A stretch of DNA of 32,650 bases from an uncultured Verrucomicrobiales bacterium (GTDB lineage Bacteria; Verrucomicrobiota; Verrucomicrobiia; Verrucomicrobiales; Akkermansiaceae), in contig CALGZA010000071.1 of the NCBI GenBank assembly GCA_937934595.1, positions 1 through 32,650 of the forward strand. The letters are read 5' to 3'. The notes beneath the pieces were generated by a model. That model had not been told where the DNA came from. It was given only the letters and a program-made list of their open reading frames with translations, and ran no database searches. The translations under genes and the position numbers were made by a program. Numbering within the stretch: the stretch's first letter is position 1; each line of letters opens with the position of its first letter. Positions 8,102 to 15,987 of the stretch are shown one piece after another.

Positions 8102-8490
8102 AGCTTATGCTATGCGTGTAGGTTGTTTATGTAAATGCTTATTAAGGTGATTTGTGAGTAATCTTAAGTTGTTGATTTTGAATTGAATGTAGTGCTTGTT
8201 AGTGTGGTGCGCTTTCTAATTCATTTATTCATAATAGCCTTTTTGTATGAGTTTATCTCCTTAAGGGTGTAGCTGTTATCAGTGCGTGAGTTACTTCATA
8301 CAGTAAAGTAGACAACAAATGGTTTGTGTGATTTGTTTTTATTAGTGATATATTTCCTCATAGGGAATACATGATTGTTCTTTCTGGGTGCGTTTTTCGT
8401 CAGCTATGATGACTATATCATCCCTTTGCCTCTATGAGATAGAAAGAAAACTCACTCCATCAGTTGTCTTCATTGCCACGCAATATGATA
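8102..8490. other. Intergenic region upstream of the fusion dehydrogenase gene
   Basis: A 389-base region between the stop of the C39-like gene and the start of the DUF1080 fusion gene, both on the minus strand. It should contain the promoter of the latter and the end of the former transcript. I see only a weak hairpin (ACAAA-TGG-TTTGT around 8315) followed by a T-rich stretch on the + strand, and no coding potential. Confidence 0.3.
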
Positions 8491-9090
8491 TTAATCCTGT
8501 TTGAATCTGAGAAATCTCCTATGAGGAATAGGGTTTAGGGTAGGCTTGATATCGTTAGGAGAGAATATGACTAAAGTATGGCCTGTCCAGTGGGACATAA
8601 ATTTTTTTCTAGTCATGTTGAGTGAGCCAATGGATGGGTCTAGCACGTTTATTAAATCTTTATTGATAGAATTAACGATGACAAAATGGTAGCTAGAATC
8701 TTTAAGCTTTAATCTAGCGATCATGTAGAGTTGGTTTAGTTCTTGAAGTTCGCTGATTTGTTCTAGTTTGTAACCTTTAGATTCTATACCGAAAGACATT
8801 AAAGCTTGCTGGAGTTCTGCCATAGAGAAGCCTGTTCTATCATCTTTTAATTTAGGAAAGTGAGTTAATACTTCATTGTAGGTAACATTTTTATTACTAC
8901 TTTGTATGATTTCATGTACACAGACAACTCCGCACACGCGTATATCGTCTTGTTTGGCAATATTATTGAATTTCATCTCTTGCCAAGATGACAAGGTATC
9001 ATTTTGATGAGAGCATGAGGTGTCTAACAAAAATATAATAGAGGCCAGAACGATACAGCTCACTGATTTAATATCAAAACTCAATAACAT
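8491..9090 (-). CDS. C39-like (double-glycine) papain-fold peptidase, exported; FapD-like
   Basis: A 199-residue protein with an N-terminal hydrophobic segment (about 9-22) that should export or anchor it. The papain-like C39 residues are all present: oxyanion Gln47, nucleophile Cys53 in VCGVVCV, six residues later as usual, His135 in YHFVIVN and Asp151 in NVLDPSIG. It lacks the ABC transporter membrane and ATPase domains of bacteriocin exporters, so it is a stand-alone peptidase, like FapD of the Pseudomonas Fap amyloid system. Cys26 follows DTS, a poor lipobox, so lipidation is doubtful. Its start overlaps the barrel gene by 17 bases. The likely substrate is the peptide encoded at the head of this cluster. 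Confidence 0.75.
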   Translation of the reverse strand: MLLSFDIKSVSCIVLASIIFLLDTSCSHQNDTLSSWQEMKFNNIAKQDDIRVCGVVCVHEIIQSSNKNVTYNEVLTHFPKLKDDRTGFSMAELQQALMSFGIESKGYKLEQISELQELNQLYMIARLKLKDSSYHFVIVNSINKDLINVLDPSIGSLNMTRKKFMSHWTGHTLVIFSPNDIKPTLNPIPHRRFLRFKQD

Positions 9091-9811
9091 ATGTCAGCCT
9101 AGCTTGGAATTCCTCACGATCACCTCCAAAAGAAAGCGATGGCCTAAAGAGCATGTAGTGACTATCTTTTACTTCAATGCCGATGGGAAGTGATAGCCTT
9201 GAGTCAAGGCTTCTGAGGTCATCTCTTTTTCCTAAATAAGTTTCAATGCCTAGACTTATTTCTCCGTTAACTTGGAAGGCATATCCTGCAAATGCTCCAT
9301 ATTGTAATCTATTTTTTACATCCCGTATTGTCGCTCCGTAGTAGAATACTACGGGGGGAATAATGTGTGAATTTTGTATTGATAGGCCCCAGCCCAACCC
9401 AAATTTATCCGAGTATGTCACGCCTGGAGAAAGTGTTATTCTGGTTTTTTCTGGACGAATATTAACGCCCAAAGACATTGATGAGATACTTTGGTTATTC
9501 AAAGTATTTTGTGTTGATCGCGAGTAACTTTTTATCCAGCTTTGGGAGATGGTTGACTCTAGCTCTAGCCAGCTTTTGAGGCCGTAGTTCATTGCTAATG
9601 TTCCTGTGTAGCTTTGGGTGTCCACTCCATTTTCTAGGGAAGCTTGTTCAAAACCAAAGGAGCTAGCGAGGTCTAACTTTTTGACTCCTAGTAAGAAAGC
9701 GTCATCGACTATTCTCTCAACTGAATAGGAGCTATTATCGGAGGTTTCCGCGTCTAAGACAGGTGAACAGGCGCAGAGAAGTACAATAATTTTTGCATAC
9801 ATGTATTTCAT
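9074..9811 (-). CDS. Outer-membrane beta-barrel protein, FapF / Phenol_MetA_deg-like
   Basis: A 245-residue protein: Sec signal peptide (about 1-21, VLDA before cleavage), a short N-terminal segment (VERIVDDAFLLGVKKLDLAS), then alternating amphipathic strands typical of a 10-12-strand barrel (SYTGTLAMNYGLKSWLELES, ITLSPGVTYSDKFGLGWGLS, LQYGAFAGYAFQVNGEISLG), ending in aromatic Phe (TYVIEF), the usual outer-membrane insertion signal. The pattern resembles the barrel class that includes FapF, the pore exporting Fap amyloid subunits, but it is much shorter and lacks an evident coiled-coil domain. It lies between a secreted peptide gene and a C39-like peptidase gene, so a peptide secretion pore is the best guess. 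A generic porin is the alternative. Confidence 0.72.
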   Translation of the reverse strand: MKYMYAKIIVLLCACSPVLDAETSDNSSYSVERIVDDAFLLGVKKLDLASSFGFEQASLENGVDTQSYTGTLAMNYGLKSWLELESTISQSWIKSYSRSTQNTLNNQSISSMSLGVNIRPEKTRITLSPGVTYSDKFGLGWGLSIQNSHIIPPVVFYYGATIRDVKNRLQYGAFAGYAFQVNGEISLGIETYLGKRDDLRSLDSRLSLPIGIEVKDSHYMLFRPSLSFGGDREEFQARLTYVIEF

Positions 9812-9841
9812 ATTTAGTATGTAATATAGTAAAATGACAAG

Positions 9842-9884
9842 GATCTTGAGACTATCTGCTTAGTGGCTAGTCTATCTCAAGATC
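9842..9884 (-). terminator. Stem-loop between the peptide gene and the barrel gene
   Basis: On the minus strand, GATCTTGAGATAGACTA and TAGTCTCAAGATC pair, with a two-base bulge and a 13-base loop, just after the small peptide gene. There is no strong T tract, so it is likely a partial terminator or an mRNA-stabilising structure. Either would give more peptide than barrel and peptidase, as expected if the peptide is the exported substrate. Confidence 0.5.
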
Positions 9885-9919
9885 GTATTTAGTTATATAT
9901 CTAGTTACCTTACGATAAA

Positions 9920-10213
9920 TTAATGATCATCGTCATCTTCGTAGCAATATCTACATCTACCACTACCACGATAAACAAATGCTACACCGTTTTCCCTAAA
10001 TTTTCGACCTCCGAAAGCCGCTTTCATTTTTTTCATGTCTTTTGCAGACATTTTTTTAGAAGAAAACTTAGCCATTAATTTCTTCATATCAGCCTTTGAA
10101 AGCTGATGCTCTTTGGTGACAATTTTCTTAACATTTGACGGTTTTTTTTCAGCACCGAATAGAGGTGTGAGTAAAAAGGTCATGACGCACAAAACGATTG
10201 ATATTTTTTTCAT
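9920..10213 (-). CDS. Sec-exported small basic peptide precursor with internal repeat, GG site and CxxC tail
   Basis: A 97-residue precursor with a clear signal peptide (MKKISIVLCVMTFLLTPLFG, likely cut before AEKK). The mature part has two 17-residue direct repeats, LSKADMKKLMAKFSSKK and MSAKDMKKMKAAFGGRK. The second resembles a double-glycine leader (LSxxELxxIxGG) with three extra residues before GG. The tail after GG is 28 residues and contains RCRYCY (CxxC) and an acidic DDDDH end. The gene heads a minus-strand cluster with a barrel and a C39-like peptidase, the enzyme class that cuts after GG. I infer that it is the cluster's exported and processed product: an amyloid-like subunit, a toxin or a metal-binding peptide. 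No family is recognised. Confidence 0.7.
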   Translation of the reverse strand: MKKISIVLCVMTFLLTPLFGAEKKPSNVKKIVTKEHQLSKADMKKLMAKFSSKKMSAKDMKKMKAAFGGRKFRENGVAFVYRGSGRCRYCYEDDDDH

Positions 10214-10644
10214 AACGCATGAATAGTTAGTTAATTAGAGCTGTTGTGTCAATGGTTTTTTTACTTATCTAGAATCTCAATGTGTTTATTGGATGGCATG
10301 AATTTAGTTTTTTAAATTGTGTGTTAGCTATTGTTATATGTTTTTCATATAGAATTCATTAAAACTAAGTTATGACGATTGTTGTGCTGTAATTTAGTGT
10401 GGCATTGGTTTTCGCTAAGGAATGGTTAGATCTTGGGTGGGATTGGTTAAGTTGCTTAGAGCGAGCTAAATGTGGTGATTGCTGGTGAGTGGTTTATGGT
10501 TGGGTTGCTTTAAAGTGGAGGACTTCAGCTTATTTTTACGATAAAATATAATCGATGGGACTTTTTTGTGAATGTGATAATAGAGCTGGTCAATGTGATT
10601 TGAGCGTGTAAATTTGTTACTCAACTATAACGATATTTCATTTT
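10214..10644. other. Divergent intergenic region between peptide cluster and DUF6288 gene
   Basis: A 431-base AT-rich region that must hold the promoters of two diverging transcripts. Apart from the TTGACA box near the peptide gene, no operator-like inverted repeat, RNA gene or open frame stands out. Composition turns G/T-rich on the + strand from about 10420 onward, marking the right edge of the AT-rich cluster. Confidence 0.35.
10225..10252 (-). promoter_or_regulatory. Possible promoter of the small peptide gene
   Basis: On the minus strand a perfect TTGACA -35 box (10247-10252) is followed after 17 bases by TAACTA, a poor -10 match, only about a dozen bases before the ATG at 10213. No Shine-Dalgarno is visible, so the transcript could be nearly leaderless. 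The -35 is convincing; the -10 is not. Confidence 0.3.
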
Positions 10645-12912
10645 ATGTTTAAATTTTTTTCTGCGTTCGCGCTCATTCTTTTTACCTCTGTTAGTCTTCA
10701 GGCCCGTTTTTTCGAGCATAAGGAGCGTAGTTTAGGTCCTACTGGTTTGCATGGTGTTACGTCTCCGAATAATATAAAGATAACGAAGGTAGCTAAGGGG
10801 TCTCCGGCTGATGGTAAGTTAAAGCCTGGGGATGTGATAATAGGTGCTGGTGGTGTTCCTTTTAAGGGTGCGACTAGGAAGCAGCTTGCAGATGCGATTG
10901 ATTTTGCTGAGGGTTCAAAGGGCATGGGTAAGTTGAAGTTGACTTTAAAGGGGAATAAGATGGTTCATTTGGTGCTGCCTGTGCTGGGTAATTATTCTAG
11001 GACTGCGCCTTATAACTGTAAGAAGACGGATGCACTGATTACGAGAACGTCTGATTACATAGTGAAGCATAGAAAATATGGTAGGGGTGGGATGCAAATA
11101 GGTCTTTTGGGTTTACTGGCAACGGGAGAGGAGAAGTATATTAATGTGGTGAGGGATTTTCTTCATAATGCGAAGTGGGCTAAGCCTGATTTTAAAATGG
11201 TGGAGAGAAAGGCGTGGTATCTTTCTTACACGGGTATTTTGCTATGTGAGTATTATCTTCTGACTAAGGATGAGTATATTTTGCCTGCTATTAAGAATTA
11301 TGCTCTTCGTGCAGCTTATGGTCGTGATGGTGGTGGTTTATGGGGGCATACGATTGCTACTGATGGACGTTTGCCGGGTTATGCGCAGATGAATTGTACG
11401 AGTGGTGCGATGTTTTTGTTTCTTGAGCTGGCTGTGAAGTGTGGAATTAACCATCCTGAGGTTAGTGCATGCCTGAAGCAGAATAAGACTTTTTATGAGG
11501 GTTTTGTGGGCAGGGGGCGAATTCCTTATGGTGTTCATGGGGCTTCTGCAAAAGGTTTTGCTGATAATGGTAAGGGGGCTATTTTGGCGAGGGCTTTTGC
11601 TGTTAATGGTAATAAGGAGGGTGCGAAGTTTTTTTCTATACTAGCGTTAGCGAGTCACAATGCACTGGAGACTGGTCATACTGGTCATTACTTTAATCAG
11701 ATGTGGACTGGTTTAGCTGCGGATATATCTGGGCCTAGGGCAACTGCTTCTTTTTTCAAGGAGACGCGATGGCTGCATACGATGAACCGCAAGTGGGATG
11801 GTGGATTTACTTATGATTGTTCTGGTTATAGGAATGCTATATTTTCTTATAGGGGACTGAGTGATGAGGGGTCTCATTTATTGAACTATTGTCGTGGGCG
11901 GAGTAAGATCTATATAACGGGTAGGGGGTCGGATGCGTCTTTGTATTTGCCTGCTAAGGGTGTGGCTGAGGCTATTAAGTTGCCTCGTTATGGGGTGAAT
12001 AAGAAATCTGCGAGTGAGTTGTTGGCGTTGTTCCGACATCCGATGCCGCAGATTAGGTTACAGGCATTGTGGGCACTACGTTCTAAGAAGAAGCATGGAT
12101 TAGGAGGTAAGATATTGGAGATGTTGAGGACGGGGAATGATTTAGAGAGGATGAGTGCTGTTGGTTATTATGGATATGGTTGTCCACCTGAGCTTTCTGC
12201 GCCGGCACTGGTTGATGTGGCTAAGGTATTACAGAATAAGAAAGAGTTACCTGAGACACGGGCAGCGGCAGCGACTGTATTTGCTTACTGTGGGCCTGAG
12301 GGGAAGAAGTATTATAATACGATATTGAGAGTTATCATGGAGGATAAGCCTGAGGATAAGTTGGGTTATTTAGATGAGGCATTAGGAGGGGCTTTGAATG
12401 CGTTAAGTAAGGATGCGTTTAAGGATAAGTTGGTAACGGATAAGAAGTTGTTTTTTGGTGCAGCAGAGAAGTTGCTGAAGCACAAGCGTCATTCTGGACG
12501 TTCACAGGGAGCGATAATGGTTAAGGGGTTACCAGTTGAGGATTTTCATTTGGTTGCGGATGCAGCACAGGCGATCCTTGATGATAAGGATAAGACCTTT
12601 CATTCTTATCATGGTTTAGGTCCGCAGATGAATGTGATAGAGATGTTTGCTAATTTGAACATCAAAGGTGGTATAGATGCTGGTTATAAGATTCTGGAGA
12701 CACCGGGTGGTAAGGTTGGCTTTAAGCTTAGGTTGCTTATGAGTGTGATTCCGAAGTATGGTGCTAATGCTAAGTATGCGCTAGAGAAGATAAAAGCAAC
12801 CCATGCTGGGAAGTTTCAGCGCAAGTGGGATAGGATGGTTAAGGATATAGAGGCATCATCTGGAGCGCGTAAGATGATAACCATTGAGGAGGCGAAGGCT
12901 AAGGGCAAGTGA
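10645..12912 (+). CDS. Secreted DUF6288 protein: PDZ, alpha/alpha toroid and HEAT-like region
   Basis: A 755-residue exported protein. Signal peptide about 1-20 (SVSLQA before cleavage), PDZ domain about 29-115 (ITKVAKGSPADGKLKPGDVI is the characteristic PDZ core), a helical toroid-like region about 125-440 rich in Trp/Tyr/Gly (ERKAWYLSYTGILLCEYYLL, GGGLWGHTIATDGRLPGYAQ), and HEAT-like helices to the C-terminus (RHPMPQIRLQALWALRS). The order matches the DUF6288 proteins common in Verrucomicrobiota, whose activity is unknown; the toroid is reminiscent of polysaccharide-active enzymes. A terminator follows, so it is transcribed alone. Proximity to SASA and sulfatase genes suggests a glycan-related role, by inference only. 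Confidence 0.8.
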   Translation: MFKFFSAFALILFTSVSLQARFFEHKERSLGPTGLHGVTSPNNIKITKVAKGSPADGKLKPGDVIIGAGGVPFKGATRKQLADAIDFAEGSKGMGKLKLTLKGNKMVHLVLPVLGNYSRTAPYNCKKTDALITRTSDYIVKHRKYGRGGMQIGLLGLLATGEEKYINVVRDFLHNAKWAKPDFKMVERKAWYLSYTGILLCEYYLLTKDEYILPAIKNYALRAAYGRDGGGLWGHTIATDGRLPGYAQMNCTSGAMFLFLELAVKCGINHPEVSACLKQNKTFYEGFVGRGRIPYGVHGASAKGFADNGKGAILARAFAVNGNKEGAKFFSILALASHNALETGHTGHYFNQMWTGLAADISGPRATASFFKETRWLHTMNRKWDGGFTYDCSGYRNAIFSYRGLSDEGSHLLNYCRGRSKIYITGRGSDASLYLPAKGVAEAIKLPRYGVNKKSASELLALFRHPMPQIRLQALWALRSKKKHGLGGKILEMLRTGNDLERMSAVGYYGYGCPPELSAPALVDVAKVLQNKKELPETRAAAATVFAYCGPEGKKYYNTILRVIMEDKPEDKLGYLDEALGGALNALSKDAFKDKLVTDKKLFFGAAEKLLKHKRHSGRSQGAIMVKGLPVEDFHLVADAAQAILDDKDKTFHSYHGLGPQMNVIEMFANLNIKGGIDAGYKILETPGGKVGFKLRLLMSVIPKYGANAKYALEKIKATHAGKFQRKWDRMVKDIEASSGARKMITIEEAKAKGK

Positions 12913-12977
12913 TAGTATTTAGGTTGATTTTAATGTTTTCATTTTGATCGATGGTGTTGTAAGTTAGACTTAAGTAT

Positions 12978-13002
12978 AGCCACTGTGAAAGAGTGGCTTT
13001 TT
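12978..13002 (+). terminator. Rho-independent terminator of the DUF6288 gene
   Basis: Seven-base stem AGCCACT / AGTGGCT with a seven-base loop, followed directly by a T run, about 65 bases after the stop codon. It separates the DUF6288 transcript from the SASA gene. Confidence 0.8.
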
Positions 13003-13022
13003 ATTAACGTATAAAAAAGACT

Positions 13023-14195
13023 ATGATTATGAAACCCTACGACAAACCCAAGATATATAAAAGTGTTTTAATACTGGCATCTGCTGTGATGTTATTGACA
13101 GCTGGAGCTGAGGCAAGGACATGGACTAGCGCTGATGGGACCCAAACCTTTAAAGGTAAGGTCCGTTCTTATGATGATAAGACGGGGATAGTGAAGATAG
13201 TAAAGCCGAACGGGCGAGTGGTTGCATTTAAACAAAGTAAACTGTCTGAGGATGACATTGAGTATTTGAAGGAGAATGCTCCTGTGGCTGAGAAGAAAGA
13301 GAAGAAGGTCAAGACACGTGAGGTGCCTGAGGTTTTACCTGATCCGTCTGATAAGGAGTCTGATATGAAGAAGCCGATTAAGGTTTATTTTTTATCTGGT
13401 CAGTCTAACATGTGTGGATTTGGTAATCCTAAGACGTTGATGCCCTTAGCTAAGAGTGATGAGAAGTTTGGTTACTTGTTAGACGATGGTGGGGCATGGC
13501 ATACGCGTAAGGATGTGCATCATATTTATCATGTGATGGATAAAATGTCTTATAACGGGCCGTTAAGTGTTGGTAGGCGTTTTGGCCCTGAGTTAGGAAT
13601 AGGTCACATTTTAGGTTATTATCATGATGAGCAGGTTTTGTTACTGAAGGGTGCTTGTGGTAACCGTTCATTAGGGTATGATTTTATGCCGCCTAGTAGC
13701 CGTAAGCGTCTTAATGCGAAGACTGATGGTGGCTGGCCAGCGGGTATTTCATATGATCGGTATGTGAATAGTGCTAAGAAGGTGTTAGCTAATTTGAAGG
13801 ATTACGTGCCTAATTATCAAGACCAGGGTTATGAGATGGCTGGTTTTTTCTGGTGGCAGGGGCATAAGGATAAGGGCATGAAGAAGGCTGATTACCAGGA
13901 GTTGTTAGGTGAGCTTATTCATGATTTACGAAAGGATTTTGGAGCTAAGGAGGATACGCCGTTTGTGGTAGCTACAGTGGCATTCAACGGAAGTAATCTG
14001 GGACCTTGGAAGGGTGTTTTTGATGCACAGATGGGTATTAGTAAAGTGCCAGAGTTTAAGGGGACTGTGGGTTCTGTAGATATACGGGACATAGGAGGAG
14101 GCGGTTCACATTATGCGAACAATGGAGCTACTTATTTGAAGGTGGGAGACCGTATGGGTAGGGCGATGGCTGAATTACATAATGGCAAGAAGTAG
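13023..14195 (+). CDS. Secreted SHD1-SASA (sialate O-acetylesterase-like) carbohydrate esterase
   Basis: A 390-residue exported enzyme. Signal peptide about 1-31 (LLTAGAEA), then an SHD1-like (SLA1 homology 1) domain about 33-84 (RTWTSADGTQTFKGKVRSYD ... LSEDDIEYL), a Lys/Glu/Pro linker, and the SASA/SGNH esterase domain from about 119. The nucleophile is Ser128 in LSGQSNM, the middle block is FFWWQGHKD, and the catalytic His is probably His363 in GSHYANNGATY. SASA enzymes remove O-acetyl groups from sialic acids or other sugars; here the substrate is more likely an acetylated marine or plant glycan. SHD1 domains are frequent on secreted PVC proteins with an undefined role. An in-frame ATG two codons later is an equally good start. 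Confidence 0.85.
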   Translation: MIMKPYDKPKIYKSVLILASAVMLLTAGAEARTWTSADGTQTFKGKVRSYDDKTGIVKIVKPNGRVVAFKQSKLSEDDIEYLKENAPVAEKKEKKVKTREVPEVLPDPSDKESDMKKPIKVYFLSGQSNMCGFGNPKTLMPLAKSDEKFGYLLDDGGAWHTRKDVHHIYHVMDKMSYNGPLSVGRRFGPELGIGHILGYYHDEQVLLLKGACGNRSLGYDFMPPSSRKRLNAKTDGGWPAGISYDRYVNSAKKVLANLKDYVPNYQDQGYEMAGFFWWQGHKDKGMKKADYQELLGELIHDLRKDFGAKEDTPFVVATVAFNGSNLGPWKGVFDAQMGISKVPEFKGTVGSVDIRDIGGGGSHYANNGATYLKVGDRMGRAMAELHNGKK

Positions 14196-14286
14196 GGACA
14201 TGGTGGGTGCTTGATTGATGTTGTCAGGCACCTGTTATATTTGTTAAACCACTCCGCCATTTGTCTGAATAGTTTGACTGTTTGTT

Positions 14287-14490
14287 ATACCATTTTCACA
14301 ATTATTCTGGGTTGTTAGTAGCAATATATTTGGAAACAGTAGCAGCGCTGATTTTTTGAAGTGCAAAACAATATATCAAGATTAGCTTCGTTATACGTCA
14401 GTTGTATAGTCGATTATGCGCTTTCCTCTTGCCTTGCTGCTCTTGCTATCTTGTTGTGCTATCAATTCTTTCTAACAGTTAAAATGGTAT
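14287..14490 (+). repeat. Dispersed TIR element, copy 2 (full length, 204 bp)
   Basis: Collinear with copy 1 over its whole length, with a three-base gap after GTTAGTAG and scattered substitutions. The ends ATACCATTTTCACAATTA and (other strand) ATACCATTTTAACTGTTA are inverted repeats. It fills most of the 339 bases between the SASA and sulfatase genes. No terminator or other structure was seen in that gap. Confidence 0.75.
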
Positions 14491-14534
14491 TATTATTACA
14501 TAGGGAATCTTGGTTGTTTTTAGTATAGTTTTAG

Positions 14535-15923
14535 ATGATCAAGTTTCTGCTATTTTTTATATTGTCTGTTACGATAGTTCGATCTGGGACTCGTCCTAAC
14601 ATAGTATTTATATTTGCTGATGACTGGGGCTGGGGTGATCTGGGTTGTCATGGTCATCCTTATGTGAAGACGCCTAATATTGATAGGCTTGCGGCTGAGG
14701 GGACTGATTTTCATAGGTTTTCTGTGGCGAGTGGGGTTTGTTCACCGAGTAGGGCTGCTGTATTGACTGGTCATTTTCCTGCACGTTATAGGATAGATGG
14801 TCATTTTTCATGGGTGCATAGGAATGCGAAGCGTGGGATGCCTGACTGGCTGAGTCCGTCTGCTCCCTTACTACCACGGATGCTTAAGAGTGCGGGATAT
14901 GCGACGGGTCATTTTGGGAAGTGGCATTTGTCTAATAATATGGTTCCAGATTCTCCGTTACCGAGTGCCTATGGGTTTGATGTATATGGTGCTTATAACT
15001 GTGCAGGTGAGCAGATGCCGGTGCATGATGATGCTAGGCAGGCGGTGGCATTTATGAGGAAAAGTCATGCAGCGGGGAAGCCATTTTTTGTTAATCTGTG
15101 GGTGCATGAGCCGCATTTACCGTTTCATGTTGTGCCGAAGTATGAGTGGCGGTTTAGGGGCTTGTCTAGGGCGGATGGGATATATGCGTCTGTGTTGTCG
15201 CATGCTGATGAGCGGATAGGTGAGGTTTTAGGATGTCTTGATGATATGGGTTTGGCGGATGAGACGTTGGTTATTTTTAGTTCTGATAATGGGCCAGCTA
15301 GGGCTGGAGGAGGGAAGACTGCGGTGCTGGATTTTAAGTATGATTCTGCAACGGGTGTGGGTTATGGGATAGGTGCTGCGAGGGGAGTGACTGGAGGACG
15401 TAGGGGGTATAAGGGGGCGTTGTTAGAAGGTGGGATAGGAGTTCCTTTTATAGTGAGGTGGCCTGGGAAGGTAGCTGTAGGGAGGGTGGATAATGTGTCA
15501 TTGTTGTCTGCAGTTGATTTGTTGCCTACGTTATGTGAGGTGGCTGGAGCGAAGCTTCCTGATGGTTATGAGCCAGATGGAGTGAGTCAGGTGGGTGCAT
15601 TGATGGGGAGGGTGAGTGGGGTGGTTTCTAGGGAGAAGCCATTGTTCTGGAAGACGGATGCGGCATGGCCGGTGCGGAAGGGTAAGCCTGAGCACTGGGT
15701 GTGCTATGCGATTTTACATAAGCAGTGGAAGATGGTGATGAGTGCTGGGGGTGAGAGGGTGGAGCTGTATGATATAGGGCTGGATCCTTATGAGAAGAAG
15801 AACTTGGCAGCAGATAATGCGGGAGTGGTGGGAGCTTTGAGGGTGAGGCTAGAGAAGTGGAGGTCGACATTACCTGAGGAGGCGGATGCTGGTTGTTTTT
15901 CTGTAAAGCGGAAGAGAGGCTAG
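14535..15923 (+). CDS. Secreted sulfatase (formylglycine-dependent, type I)
   Basis: A 462-residue exported sulfatase that hydrolyses sulfate esters, most likely on a polysaccharide. Signal peptide about 1-17, then the N-terminal metal site RPNIVFIFADDWGWGD (Asp29, Asp30) and the active-site motif CSPSR at 69-73, where Cys69 must be converted to formylglycine. GHFGKWHL and a downstream FSSDNGPA segment complete the metal and sulfate pocket. Length is normal for the family. No anaerobic sulfatase-maturating enzyme or FGE gene is in the window, so maturation relies on a gene elsewhere. A role with the SASA enzymes in stripping acetyl and sulfate groups from glycans is plausible but inferred. 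Confidence 0.92.
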   Translation: MIKFLLFFILSVTIVRSGTRPNIVFIFADDWGWGDLGCHGHPYVKTPNIDRLAAEGTDFHRFSVASGVCSPSRAAVLTGHFPARYRIDGHFSWVHRNAKRGMPDWLSPSAPLLPRMLKSAGYATGHFGKWHLSNNMVPDSPLPSAYGFDVYGAYNCAGEQMPVHDDARQAVAFMRKSHAAGKPFFVNLWVHEPHLPFHVVPKYEWRFRGLSRADGIYASVLSHADERIGEVLGCLDDMGLADETLVIFSSDNGPARAGGGKTAVLDFKYDSATGVGYGIGAARGVTGGRRGYKGALLEGGIGVPFIVRWPGKVAVGRVDNVSLLSAVDLLPTLCEVAGAKLPDGYEPDGVSQVGALMGRVSGVVSREKPLFWKTDAAWPVRKGKPEHWVCYAILHKQWKMVMSAGGERVELYDIGLDPYEKKNLAADNAGVVGALRVRLEKWRSTLPEEADAGCFSVKRKRG

Positions 15924-15987
15924 ATAGCTATGGGGTAGAGTTTTGTGGGTGGAGTAGGATTTATGGTTTGCGGAATGGGGATAGTCT

